Positions 36,042 to 45,128 of a stretch of 64,000 bases of DNA are shown here, piece by piece. Below the pieces are notes generated by a model. That model made no database searches and was not told the DNA's origin. It worked only from the letters and a program-made list of their open reading frames with translations. Both the position numbers and the translations under genes were made by a program. Source of the DNA: BJHQ01 sp964654285 (GTDB lineage Bacteria; Planctomycetota; UBA11346); the NCBI GenBank assembly GCA_964654285.1, contig CAZZJC010000004.1, positions 1 to 64,000 on the forward strand. The letters run 5' to 3'. The number at the start of each line of letters is the position of its first letter. The first letter of the stretch is position 1.

Positions 36042-37490
36042 ATGAGCAAACTCCGCATCCTCAACGGCCCCTATCGTGGCCGCGAGAAGACCGTCGCCGA
36101 CAAATCGGTCACCATCGGGCGCGATGCCGAGGCCGGGGTGCAGATCCTCGACCGCAGCGCCTCGCGCTTCCACTGCGAGGTCTTCCCGGTCGGCGGCATG
36201 TTCTTCGTCAAGGATCTCGATTCGAAGAACGGCACCTACGTCAACGATGAGCGGCTGGCGGACGAGGAACTGCTGCGCGTCGGCGACGTGATCAAGATCG
36301 GCACCACGGAGCTGCTCTTCGAATCCGGCGCCGCCCTGGCCGACGACAGCTCGTCCGACCGCATCGCCTACAACGATGATCCGGATCTGCTCTCCAACAC
36401 CCTGGAATTCCGCATCGACGAGCTGTCGGACATCAGCGAACCGACCGACAGCACCCCGCCCAAGGATGGCTCCAAGGGCCTGCGCATCCTCTACCAGGTC
36501 GGCAAGCTGCTCACCGATCCGCAGCAGACCGGCGACCGCGAGGCGCGGGTGCTCGATCTGCTGGTGCAGCAGATGCCGTCGGAGGCCGCGCTGATCTTCC
36601 GCCGCGACACCGGTTCCGGCAAGCTCGTGCCCGGCTTGGTGCGGACCTCGGCGCCGCACATCCATCCGGTGATCTCGCGTTCGATCGTGAAGAAGACCTT
36701 CACCGAGAACAAGGCGCTGCACAGCGCCAACGCGCAGGACGACGAACGCTTCGACCGTCATGCCTCGATCATGTCGAAGGGCATCCGCTCGGTGATCTGC
36801 GTGCCGCTCGCGGTCGGCGGCGTCACCCGCGGCGTGGTCTACCTCTGCCGGGGCGCCGGCCAGCCCGCCTTCGACCAGTTCGACCTGGAACTGGTCTCCG
36901 CCTGCTCGATCCAGATCGGCCTGGCCCAGCACGCCGACGAGGAGCGCCGGCACCACCGCGCCACGCTCCTGCAGGTGCTGACCACCATGATCCGCGCCCT
37001 GGAGACGCGCGAGAACCGCGTCGGCAGCGGCGAACGCTGCTCGCGCGCCTGCGTCGCCCTCGCCATGGGGCTGCGCCTCAACCAGGAGAGCCGCGAACGC
37101 CTGCGCATCGCCGGACTGCTGCACCACTTCCCGATGATGACCCTGGCCGGCGTGTCCACCGACAGCGGCTTCATCACCGCGACCTCGAAGGCCGAGACGC
37201 TGCTCGAGAACATCAATGATCTCGACGGAGTCTGGCCGCTGGTCCGCCTCGCGCGCGAACGGATCGATGGCACCGGGCCCCTCCACCTCGGCGACGCCGA
37301 ACTCGATGTCGAGGCCCGCGTCCTCCAGGCCTGCGCCGCCTTCGAGGCCAAGCTGGTCGACGAACCCGGCTTCGGCGCCGACGGGATCATCGAAGCCATG
37401 ACCGCCAATCCCGGCTTCGATCCGCAGGTGATGAAGCTCCTGCATTCCTGCCACCTGGACGGAAGCCTGTACGGGTCGACCGGGGTGTAG
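36042..37490 (+). CDS. FHA-GAF protein with degenerate HD-like C-terminus
   Basis: A 482-residue signalling protein. The N-terminal FHA domain (about 1-92) has the phosphothreonine-binding set IGRD, SRFHCE, KNGTYVN. An acidic linker leads to a GAF-like domain (about 150-305). The C-terminal part (about 318-482) resembles an HD-GYP domain, but the metal-binding HD and GYP motifs are not preserved (HH in LLHHF), so c-di-GMP hydrolysis is unlikely. FHA recognition fits the several Ser/Thr kinases in the window. ATG 36042 directly precedes the FHA fold. Confidence 0.8.
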   Translation: MSKLRILNGPYRGREKTVADKSVTIGRDAEAGVQILDRSASRFHCEVFPVGGMFFVKDLDSKNGTYVNDERLADEELLRVGDVIKIGTTELLFESGAALADDSSSDRIAYNDDPDLLSNTLEFRIDELSDISEPTDSTPPKDGSKGLRILYQVGKLLTDPQQTGDREARVLDLLVQQMPSEAALIFRRDTGSGKLVPGLVRTSAPHIHPVISRSIVKKTFTENKALHSANAQDDERFDRHASIMSKGIRSVICVPLAVGGVTRGVVYLCRGAGQPAFDQFDLELVSACSIQIGLAQHADEERRHHRATLLQVLTTMIRALETRENRVGSGERCSRACVALAMGLRLNQESRERLRIAGLLHHFPMMTLAGVSTDSGFITATSKAETLLENINDLDGVWPLVRLARERIDGTGPLHLGDAELDVEARVLQACAAFEAKLVDEPGFGADGIIEAMTANPGFDPQVMKLLHSCHLDGSLYGSTGV

Positions 37491-37597
37491 CCGGAGGTGG
37501 CACGGCACGCCAACGCCCGCCGCCAGCGCCCTGATCGCATGCCCCATCCAGCACCGGCCCTGCGGTCGCCAGGCGCATCGACCTGAATCAGCGAGCC

Positions 37598-37918
37598 ATG
37601 TTCTCCGACTACCGATGGAAATACGATCCTGCGGTGCTGGCCTGGTGCGAACAGGTCGCCGCCCGGCTCATCGGCAGGCATCGGCATGGCTGGAAACGCA
37701 AGGGGACCTGGATGGAGCGCGGGAAGGCGCATCGGCGCATCGCTCTCGCACCGCATAAGGCGGGCCTGTCGATCTATTTCACCTCCCGCGATGGCTCCCC
37801 GGCGATGTACCAGGAGATGGGCGGGATCTGCCGGGTCGGGAAATGCGTGATCCGGGTCGACTTCGGCAGGCCCTATGATGCGGAACTGCTCGCCTTCATC
37901 CTCAACCGGTATCTCTGA
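37598..37918 (+). CDS. Small protein, DUF1801-like
   Basis: A 106-residue basic protein with an alpha/beta pattern: helical start, IALAPHKAGLSIYFTS strand, CRVGKCVIRVDFGRP and a C-terminal LLAFILNRYL. This is similar to the DUF1801/YdhG-like fold, but I recognise it only weakly. ATG 37598 has no strong ribosome site. The stop at 37916-37918 is only two bases before the MITE-like element, so its natural end may have been altered by insertion. Confidence 0.55.
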   Translation: MFSDYRWKYDPAVLAWCEQVAARLIGRHRHGWKRKGTWMERGKAHRRIALAPHKAGLSIYFTSRDGSPAMYQEMGGICRVGKCVIRVDFGRPYDAELLAFILNRYL

Positions 37919-37920
37919 AG

Positions 37921-38058
37921 AGGATTCACCAACAGGTTGACGAACCCAGGCACGGTTCCGGTGGCCGCGAGAGATTGATCCCCAGGTGACAACCGGAAAT
38001 CCGTGCGGACCGAGGCCCGCCGATCCAGGCTCTATCCGTCAACCTTTTGGTGAATCCT
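37921..38058. mobile_element. MITE-like element with 22-bp terminal inverted repeats
   Basis: The ends 37921-37942 and 38037-38058 are inverted copies matching at 21 of 22 positions, and the 138-bp unit has no coding capacity. A second copy of its left 80 bases is at 15103-15182. No transposase with matching ends is in the window. The rest of the interval to 38239 shows no gene. Confidence 0.78.
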
Positions 38059-38239
38059 GAATGAACCGGACGATCGTCCACCGTCCTGCACCTGGGACAG
38101 GTGCGCGCCATCGGATCCCTGCCGGATCCCGTCCAGGTCAGGTCGCGATCCCTGTGGAAACTCGCCGGGTTGCGCGAGGTTCGCCCCCGCGGCCTCGACC
38201 GTCGCGGCAGGTGGGCGGGGCGTCGGCCGGACAGGCGGC

Positions 38240-38740
38240 TCAGCGCGGCAGGACGAAGTCCTCCCGACCGGACTCGACGATATCGCCACTGACATGGACC
38301 AGGCGGACGAAGACCCGGGCCGAATCCGCTGGCGGCCAGGAGGCCACCGGCACCTGGAGGGCGTAGCGTCCAGCGGAGCGCGGCGTGGTGGCGTTCGCCG
38401 GGGCACCCGCCTGGCCGTCGCTGATGAGCAGGGCATCGACGCGCGCGACGCCCGGGTACTGGGCCGGCACCTCGACGAGGATGGTCGCCGGCTGCCCGGC
38501 CCGGATCGCGCCTTCGAGCGCAACGCTGATGCTGCCTTCGGGCATCGCCCGGCTGCCGAGTGGATTGAGCGGCGGCGGCCCTGCGGTGCTGGAACCGCCA
38601 TCCGGACCTGAGCTTCCGCCGCCGCAGCCGGAGGCGGGGAGGATGAGGGCGAATAGGGCGGCACCCATCGGAACCGCGAAGGCCGGGATGCGACACACAG
38701 GCATGGCGGGCTTTCCAGGTGGACGGAAGAGGCTGATCAT
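38240..38740 (-). CDS. Small lipoprotein
   Basis: A 166-residue protein with a lipoprotein signal: hydrophobic core AALFALILPASGC, the lipobox ending at Cys39. Downstream it has a Gly/Ser/Pro-rich spacer and a beta-rich domain (about 60-166) with IRAGQPATILVEVPAQY, resembling Ig-like or fibronectin-like folds. ATG 38740 overlaps the TGA of the giant secreted protein gene (ATGA), so the two are coupled and possibly form a surface complex; an alternative start at 38704 leaves a shorter signal peptide. Confidence 0.7.
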   Translation of the reverse strand: MISLFRPPGKPAMPVCRIPAFAVPMGAALFALILPASGCGGGSSGPDGGSSTAGPPPLNPLGSRAMPEGSISVALEGAIRAGQPATILVEVPAQYPGVARVDALLISDGQAGAPANATTPRSAGRYALQVPVASWPPADSARVFVRLVHVSGDIVESGREDFVLPR

Positions 38741-41700
38741 CCGCGACTGGGCCGGATGATCTGGACGTGATCGAAGATGGCGGTGCTGGTCGCAAGCGGA
38801 TCCTGGGCGCTGACCGCGAGACCGACGATGAAGACGGAACCCATATCCCAGGAGCAGGAGCCGACTTCCATCCAGGTGGAACCGTCGACGGACTCGGAGG
38901 CGGTGATCGTCGCTCCGGTGCGGACCAGGCGCAGCCAGCGCGCGGTGGAGGCACGGCTGCCGGCCGTATGGATGCTGGGACCGCCAGCGACCACACGGCG
39001 CTGGAAGGCCGATCCGGCGCCAGCGGTGATGGCCATGAACGCATGGCGGCTGCCGGCGGTGCGATCCTCGCGCAGCATCACCCCGGCCTTGGCCCAGTCG
39101 CTGCTGGCGGTGGGAGCCGCGACGCGGGCGATGATGGTGACATCGCCGGAGATCGGCTGGCCGACGAGGCGGCAAGCATCGGCGGCATGCCAGATGTCGC
39201 CGCCATGGGAGGTCAGGGTCATGCCCTCTCCGCTGCCGGAAACGCCCTGGTAGGTGGCTCCACCTGGGCGGTCGACGGCGCCGACATCCCCGTCTGACCA
39301 GGGGTCTGGGATGGTCGTACCCGCCGTCACCGTCACGAGCGCAGGATCGGATGCGACGCTGCCGCCGGGGTTGCTGGCCACGGCGCGGAACTGGCTGCCC
39401 TGGTCGGCAAAGGTCGCCGTGAAGGCGTAGGTGGCGCCCGTGGCGCCCGCGAGGTCGACCCAGGACGAGGCTCCTGGCGCCAGGCGCTGCCACTGCAGCG
39501 CCGGTGCCGGATCGCCATCGGCAGCGAGGGTGAAAGACGCCGTGGTTCCGGCGACGAGGCTCACCGCCTGCGGATGCGCGGTGAATGCCGGTGCGCTGGC
39601 GCTGACGGACAGGGTCGCCGCCGCGGAGATGGCGCTGCCGCCGGCGTTGGTGGCCACGGCGCGGAACTGACTGCCATGGTCGGCAAAGGCCGCGGTGAAG
39701 GCATAGGTGGTGCCCGTGGCGCCAGCGAGATCGCTCCAGTCGGTCGCTCCAGGCGCTCGGCGCTGCCATTGCAGAGTGGGCACGGGCAGACCGCTGACGG
39801 TGGTGGTGAACAGGGCCGTCTGCCCGCTGGTCACGGAGAGGTCGGCCGGTGGGGATGCGATCTGCGCCGGTGCCGGCGGGACCATCAGGGCGATGGTCGA
39901 GGCAGGATCCGCTCCGCCGGCGAAGGTGATCGTGGCCGTCAACCGGTAGATGCCCGGTTGCTGGAATGCGCAGACGACCTCCTTGGCGGCATTGCTGCCG
40001 TTGCAGGCGAAAGCGACGGTACCGGGACCAGCGGCGGTCCAGGTGTAGAGAAGCCGGTCCTCGCCCGTTGCTGAACCGCCGAGGATGGTCGCCTGCGCCG
40101 AGTCCAGCGACGTCAACGCCGCATCGGCAGGGGATTCGATCCACGGACCTCCGGCCAGCACCGTGGCAGTACGAGAGACGCTGCGACCGCAGCCGTCGTG
40201 CACGCGAACGGAGAGCGTCCATGTCCCTGGCCGCGGCAGCGAGATCGTGGTCGCGAGTGCGGCAGGGCTCCCGTTGCCGACGATGACCGGCGGCGGACTG
40301 CCGGACGGGCCTTCGAGGACGCTCCACGTCGCTGCTATTCCATCCAGGCCGTCGGGATGCGAGACCTGGACCTGAATCGGGAAGGGGACGCCCACCACGG
40401 CGCTGTCGGGCACGGCCAGCCCCGTGATGGCCGGCATCCGGCGCGGCCAGACGCAGATCCGCGCCGGGCAGGAGAGCGATCCGTCGCGGACGGTGGCGTA
40501 TTCATGGCCTTGGCTCGACCGCAGCGGCGCGGCATAGACGTGGTCGTCGGTGATGCGGCCGCCGAGGCCGCCCGGTTCCAGCGTCCAGACGCCCGGCACC
40601 TGCAGCGGTCCACCCCCGTCATCGAGGACGATCTGACCGAACTGGTCGAGGACCTGCACGAAGAGGGCGTTGCCCGTCGATCCTTCATCCACGTTCGGCT
40701 CCCCCCAGAGCTGGACCAACGCGGTGCGGATGACGGGCACGACGAGCTCGACGTTCCGCGTCGCCGTCCGTCCACCGGCGTCGGTGAGCGCGGCCTGGAT
40801 CAGGTACCTGCCCGCCTTGGAGAAGGCGATCTCGGCCTGGGTCGCGCTGGGGGCGCCATTGGGCGTGATCGCGGGCATGGCCGCATCGGCGGGAGCGGAC
40901 AATACGCTCCAGCTGGCGATCAGCTCCGCCGCGCCGCCATCGTCGGAGCCCTCGACGTGCACGGTGGCGGTACGGCCATCAGCGGCCAGCGTCGCGGTCG
41001 CCGCCGTGATGATCGGCGGTTGCGCGCCGCCGCCGGACTCGGCCAGGACCTCGATCGCGTTGATCTGGGGATTGTCGACGACCGGGATGAAGGCGAGGAC
41101 GATGCGGCCCTGGGCATCCGCCGCCACCCGCGCCTGCCGGAGGACGGCGCGATTGGCGCCACCTGCGGCCTGGAAGATGTCGAAATCCTTCAGGATGTCT
41201 GCTCCATTGGCCCGGACATCGAAGACCCGTTGACCAGGCCCTGGGAAATAGGCTTCCGCGAAGTAGAGATTGACCGTCTGCCAGGCCCCCGGTCCGAGAC
41301 CGGAGAAGCGGTAGGTGCAGGCGCCATAGCGGTCGCTGCGCAGGACGGACTGGTCCGGGGGCAGCGGCAGCGGATCGGTGGCGACCGGCAGGGAGCGCAT
41401 GGCCGGGTAGCCGCCATCGGCGCCGGCATCGGGGGCGAACCCGCCACCGCCCGATCCGCCGCAATCGATCCGACGCGCCGAAGTGGATGGCACGGCGACG
41501 GCGCCGAAGACCTCGAATTCGGCGATCTCCACGCCGACATCCGACCGGGCGCGCGATTCGCAGACCAGCCAGAGGTGCTGGGCGACCTGGCCGTGCAACG
41601 GGATGGTGATGTCGTCGGAAACGTTCCCGGCCACCCGCCCGCCGGCCAGGTCGGTGAAGGTCAGAGCGCCGAACATCCAGTTCGGCTCGTGGTCGGAACG

Positions 41701-44700
41701 GCGCAGGACGAGGCTGGTGGCGCGATTGGCGCCGAAGCGGATGCGGACGCGATCGATGGCCACCGGCCTGGCGAAGGTGGTGACCAGCCATTGCGGATCC
41801 GAGGCCGGCGCCCGCCAGACCGTCGCCAGGCGGCCGTCGCTCGCCATCATTGAGGATGACGACTGCGGATCGGCGGCGGCGGACGCCGTGGCACCCGGCC
41901 CGACCGATAGGAAGTTCTCATGCGTCGGCCAATTGCAGGGGGAGCCTCCTGCCGGGGCGACGGCGATGGGATACGACACCGTCCGCGTGGCGCCCTGGGG
42001 GTCGGTGGCGCGCAGGCTGATCGTCGCCCGGCCATAGGCGCCCGACCGCAGCGAGATGGTCACCAGGCGCGCGGCAGGATCCCCGGGCCGCGTCGCCACC
42101 GTCAGCGAAGACACGAGATCGCCGAGCTGATCGCAGGAGGCCGTGACGGCGATCTGATCCGGCGTCTCGGCATCGATGACCCGGATCTCATCCGTGCGGG
42201 AGAGAGCGGAACCCATCGCCTCCGCCGGCAGCCAGCCGACGAATTGCGGGCGGGTGTTGGCCGGCGATCCGAAGATCAGGCTGTGCAGCCGGGTGCCGGT
42301 GCCGCCGGTCGCGGTGACCCGCAGGGTGTGCAGGCCCGGTGAAAGCCGGAGCGGAAACCCGGGTGCCGGCGTATCCGCGAGGACGCGGCCCGGATCCGAG
42401 GGGATGCTGAAGCTGCCGATGGCGGCGCCGTCGAGCGTCACCCGGCCCTCCCGCAGGCCGGCGCCGTTGTCGCCGCCGACCTGCAGGCGCAGGCGCAGCG
42501 TCGTCGCGAGATCGCGATCGCTGCGCAGGAGATAGTACAGATCGGGTCCCGCCCAGTGCCCGGCCGCGAGGGTTGGTGCCAGGATGCCGGTGTTCTCGGC
42601 CAGGGCGCCGTCGGCATCGGCGCCGAGCAGTTCCCCGGCAACGAGGTGGGTGAAGCCGACGACGGGTGCAAGCTGGCCGGCGGAACCGTGCGCACCCTCG
42701 TGCAGGCCGCGCAGGATCTGGCCGCCGAGATCGTCGAGATCGGTGGTGGCGATGAAGCTGCCGATCGCTCCCGGATTGAGCATGTAATACTGCAGCCGCC
42801 TGCCGCCAAGCTGGTGGAAACGCCGGAAGCCGCCGCGGACGATGTCGCCGAAGCGGGCATCGCGGTAGGCCTGCAACAGCATCTCCTGGGCGCTGGGCCG
42901 GATGCGGCGGATATCGTCGAGCACGAAGAGCGTTCCCCCTTCGTAGCCGATGACGTCGAGCCCGAAGTGCCTCGCGTGGGTCACCAGCGCCGGGATGGGT
43001 GCGAGGACGCGCTCGGGCGAAGGCTGGTACTGGGCGAAGAATTCGTCCACCGTCGCGTTGTCGCGCAGCTCCAGGCCCTTGGCGAAGCCGCTTTCCTCGG
43101 CGGTCCAGTAGGGTGCCACGGCGATGCTGTGGACGAAGCGGGAGATCGGCGCCCCCCAGTTCTGCTCGATCCAGGGCAGATGGCATTGCTGGAGGGCGGC
43201 GTGGGCGACGTTCTGCGCGCCGATGGTGACGTGGAATCGCGTGCCCATCGCCGCCTCGCCCAGCGTCTGGCGGATGAGCACGCCGATGTCCACCGTCCGC
43301 TTGACGTGCCACTGCAGGGCGCGGCCATAGCCATCCGTCGCGGTGAGCGCCGGATGATGGCCTCCCGCATCCCAGGCGGGATCGTCGGCGAACCGGAGGG
43401 CATCGGCCGCGCATTGCGCATTGGCCGGGAAGGTGCCGTTCCACACCTCGTTGGAATGCTCGATGGTGCAGCGCAGATGCGCGGCCAGCGGCGGATGGAC
43501 CGGATCCGCCACTGGCCCCGCGTTCGGCTCGACCCCATCGCTGCCGAACTGGATCAGACGCAGCAGCTTGACGATGTAATCGTTGTCGGCACGCGCCGGC
43601 ACATTGATCCAGAGATCGCGGTTGGCCAGGTTGGCGGTGCCGACCGCATGCTCCCAGGGCAGGTCCCGGGATTGCCAGGACAGGTCGCTGATGCGGGGCC
43701 GATCGCCCCAGACGCGCTGCAGGCTGCCGTTGGTGCCGGTCAGCTCCATCGTGCGCAGGCAGTCGGCCTGCCGCGCCAAGGCCAGGAAGGGCCGGTGGAC
43801 CACGTCGATCGCGTCCCCTGCATAGCCCGGGCGCAGGACGCGCAGCCGGGACAGGCTGCCCCCGGTGCCGGTGAAGACCAGGCGGGTGAAGTTGCTGTTC
43901 CAGGCGGTGGTCGCCCCCGGCGGGAAGTTCAGGGTCAGGGTCTGCACCGAGACGCCGGGACGGGGATGCCACTTCGTACCGAAGGCGAACTCCTGGGCCG
44001 GTCGCAACTGCACCGCGACCTGCGCCGCATCGGCATCCTCCCAGACGATGGTGTAGGTCCCGTTGTGCACCGAACGGTCAGGCAGACCCAGGGACTCCAG
44101 CACATAGACGGCGAAATCCTCGGCCGGCCAGCCATCCGCGCGGCAGGAGGCGGCCTCGTCGGCGGCAACGCGGTACCAGGGCCGCGAGCGTTCGCGCATG
44201 AGATCCGCATAGCAGTCGTTGACGCGCCCCCAATTGCCGCCCAGCTCCGCCGGCGGATCCACCAGGCGGCAATCCCAGGATGCGAAGCTGGCGCTGCCGG
44301 CAGAGACCCACATGCCGCCGGTCGCCGATCCCGGCGGGAGGGCGAAGGTGGCCAGCGTCGTCCAGCCGCCGCCAGCGTCCCGTAGCCTGGCCTCGACCGA
44401 TCCGCCACGCCGGACCAGACCGAGCCAGGCGTGGTCCGCCGGACTGCGCCCGCTGACGATGACGGGCGGATCGGGATCGGCGTGACGGATCGCCCGCACC
44501 AGCCGACCGGGTTCGAGCACCAGCCAGATGGAGGTGCCGCCGCTGCGCATCGCCAATCCGGCCGCACCCGTGGCATCCAGGACGTTCACCGTCAGGTCCG
44601 CATCCCCGGGCAGATCCTGGCGCAGGAAGCGGCCGCTCCCGGCATCGACCGCGCCCGCGCCGACGAGTTCGAATCGGCAGAACCCGGCCCCGACGCCGCC

Positions 44701-44979
44701 GACCGAGCTGACGTAGGTGGCGCCACCACCAGCGCTCCCCACCGCCTCGTCCACCAACGGCTGCGGCAGCGGATCACCGGCGGCCAGACGGCCTGCCACC
44801 GTCAGGACGATCCCGGCGAGCAGGGCGGCCAGACGGCGGATCCAGGCGGGCAGGCAGGCCTGTCCGCCCGGTGGTCGCAGGACGCCATCCCTGATGGTGG
44901 GGATATGGCGGTCAGGACGCGGGATCCTGGCGTAGGGTCGAGCGGACATCGGCTTCGTCACCTGGGAATGGGCGGCCAT
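38737..44979 (-). CDS. Giant secreted multidomain protein (discoidin, malectin, Ig-like domains)
   Basis: A 2080-residue secreted protein with a signal-like segment (about 48-67) after a long basic n-region. The N-terminal half (about 70-1000) is an unidentified domain that includes HSNEVWNGTFPANAQC and could be a glycoside-hydrolase-like fold. A discoidin/F5/8-type domain (about 1020-1165), a malectin-like carbohydrate-binding domain (about 1170-1320), PKD-like or Ig-like modules (about 1320-1700), two near-identical Ig-like modules (about 1710-1880, each with LQWQR and TYAFTA/FADQGSQFRAVA) and a DUF1349-like lectin fold (about 1893-2080) follow. Polysaccharide binding or degradation is likely. 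The lipoprotein gene overlaps its stop, and a XylR-like regulator is divergent. Confidence 0.8.
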   Translation of the reverse strand: MAAHSQVTKPMSARPYARIPRPDRHIPTIRDGVLRPPGGQACLPAWIRRLAALLAGIVLTVAGRLAAGDPLPQPLVDEAVGSAGGGATYVSSVGGVGAGFCRFELVGAGAVDAGSGRFLRQDLPGDADLTVNVLDATGAAGLAMRSGGTSIWLVLEPGRLVRAIRHADPDPPVIVSGRSPADHAWLGLVRRGGSVEARLRDAGGGWTTLATFALPPGSATGGMWVSAGSASFASWDCRLVDPPAELGGNWGRVNDCYADLMRERSRPWYRVAADEAASCRADGWPAEDFAVYVLESLGLPDRSVHNGTYTIVWEDADAAQVAVQLRPAQEFAFGTKWHPRPGVSVQTLTLNFPPGATTAWNSNFTRLVFTGTGGSLSRLRVLRPGYAGDAIDVVHRPFLALARQADCLRTMELTGTNGSLQRVWGDRPRISDLSWQSRDLPWEHAVGTANLANRDLWINVPARADNDYIVKLLRLIQFGSDGVEPNAGPVADPVHPPLAAHLRCTIEHSNEVWNGTFPANAQCAADALRFADDPAWDAGGHHPALTATDGYGRALQWHVKRTVDIGVLIRQTLGEAAMGTRFHVTIGAQNVAHAALQQCHLPWIEQNWGAPISRFVHSIAVAPYWTAEESGFAKGLELRDNATVDEFFAQYQPSPERVLAPIPALVTHARHFGLDVIGYEGGTLFVLDDIRRIRPSAQEMLLQAYRDARFGDIVRGGFRRFHQLGGRRLQYYMLNPGAIGSFIATTDLDDLGGQILRGLHEGAHGSAGQLAPVVGFTHLVAGELLGADADGALAENTGILAPTLAAGHWAGPDLYYLLRSDRDLATTLRLRLQVGGDNGAGLREGRVTLDGAAIGSFSIPSDPGRVLADTPAPGFPLRLSPGLHTLRVTATGGTGTRLHSLIFGSPANTRPQFVGWLPAEAMGSALSRTDEIRVIDAETPDQIAVTASCDQLGDLVSSLTVATRPGDPAARLVTISLRSGAYGRATISLRATDPQGATRTVSYPIAVAPAGGSPCNWPTHENFLSVGPGATASAAADPQSSSSMMASDGRLATVWRAPASDPQWLVTTFARPVAIDRVRIRFGANRATSLVLRRSDHEPNWMFGALTFTDLAGGRVAGNVSDDITIPLHGQVAQHLWLVCESRARSDVGVEIAEFEVFGAVAVPSTSARRIDCGGSGGGGFAPDAGADGGYPAMRSLPVATDPLPLPPDQSVLRSDRYGACTYRFSGLGPGAWQTVNLYFAEAYFPGPGQRVFDVRANGADILKDFDIFQAAGGANRAVLRQARVAADAQGRIVLAFIPVVDNPQINAIEVLAESGGGAQPPIITAATATLAADGRTATVHVEGSDDGGAAELIASWSVLSAPADAAMPAITPNGAPSATQAEIAFSKAGRYLIQAALTDAGGRTATRNVELVVPVIRTALVQLWGEPNVDEGSTGNALFVQVLDQFGQIVLDDGGGPLQVPGVWTLEPGGLGGRITDDHVYAAPLRSSQGHEYATVRDGSLSCPARICVWPRRMPAITGLAVPDSAVVGVPFPIQVQVSHPDGLDGIAATWSVLEGPSGSPPPVIVGNGSPAALATTISLPRPGTWTLSVRVHDGCGRSVSRTATVLAGGPWIESPADAALTSLDSAQATILGGSATGEDRLLYTWTAAGPGTVAFACNGSNAAKEVVCAFQQPGIYRLTATITFAGGADPASTIALMVPPAPAQIASPPADLSVTSGQTALFTTTVSGLPVPTLQWQRRAPGATDWSDLAGATGTTYAFTAAFADHGSQFRAVATNAGGSAISAAATLSVSASAPAFTAHPQAVSLVAGTTASFTLAADGDPAPALQWQRLAPGASSWVDLAGATGATYAFTATFADQGSQFRAVASNPGGSVASDPALVTVTAGTTIPDPWSDGDVGAVDRPGGATYQGVSGSGEGMTLTSHGGDIWHAADACRLVGQPISGDVTIIARVAAPTASSDWAKAGVMLREDRTAGSRHAFMAITAGAGSAFQRRVVAGGPSIHTAGSRASTARWLRLVRTGATITASESVDGSTWMEVGSCSWDMGSVFIVGLAVSAQDPLATSTAIFDHVQIIRPSRG

Positions 44980-45128
44980 CGCGCCGTGGGTTGTGGCGGC
45001 ATCCTATCCTGGCGGCAGGGCGGGCAGCCGGCGTGCCCGATCCAGGCGCAGGCCTCGGCGCACGATCCGTGGAATCCCAGGCAAAGATCGCAGCCCTGCA
45101 CGAGATGGACGGACGGACGATCGCGCAT

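Noticed and set aside
38767..40375. Plus-strand open frames opposite the giant secreted protein
   Set aside because: They are shadows without domains; the minus-strand product has clear Ig-like repeats and a signal peptide.
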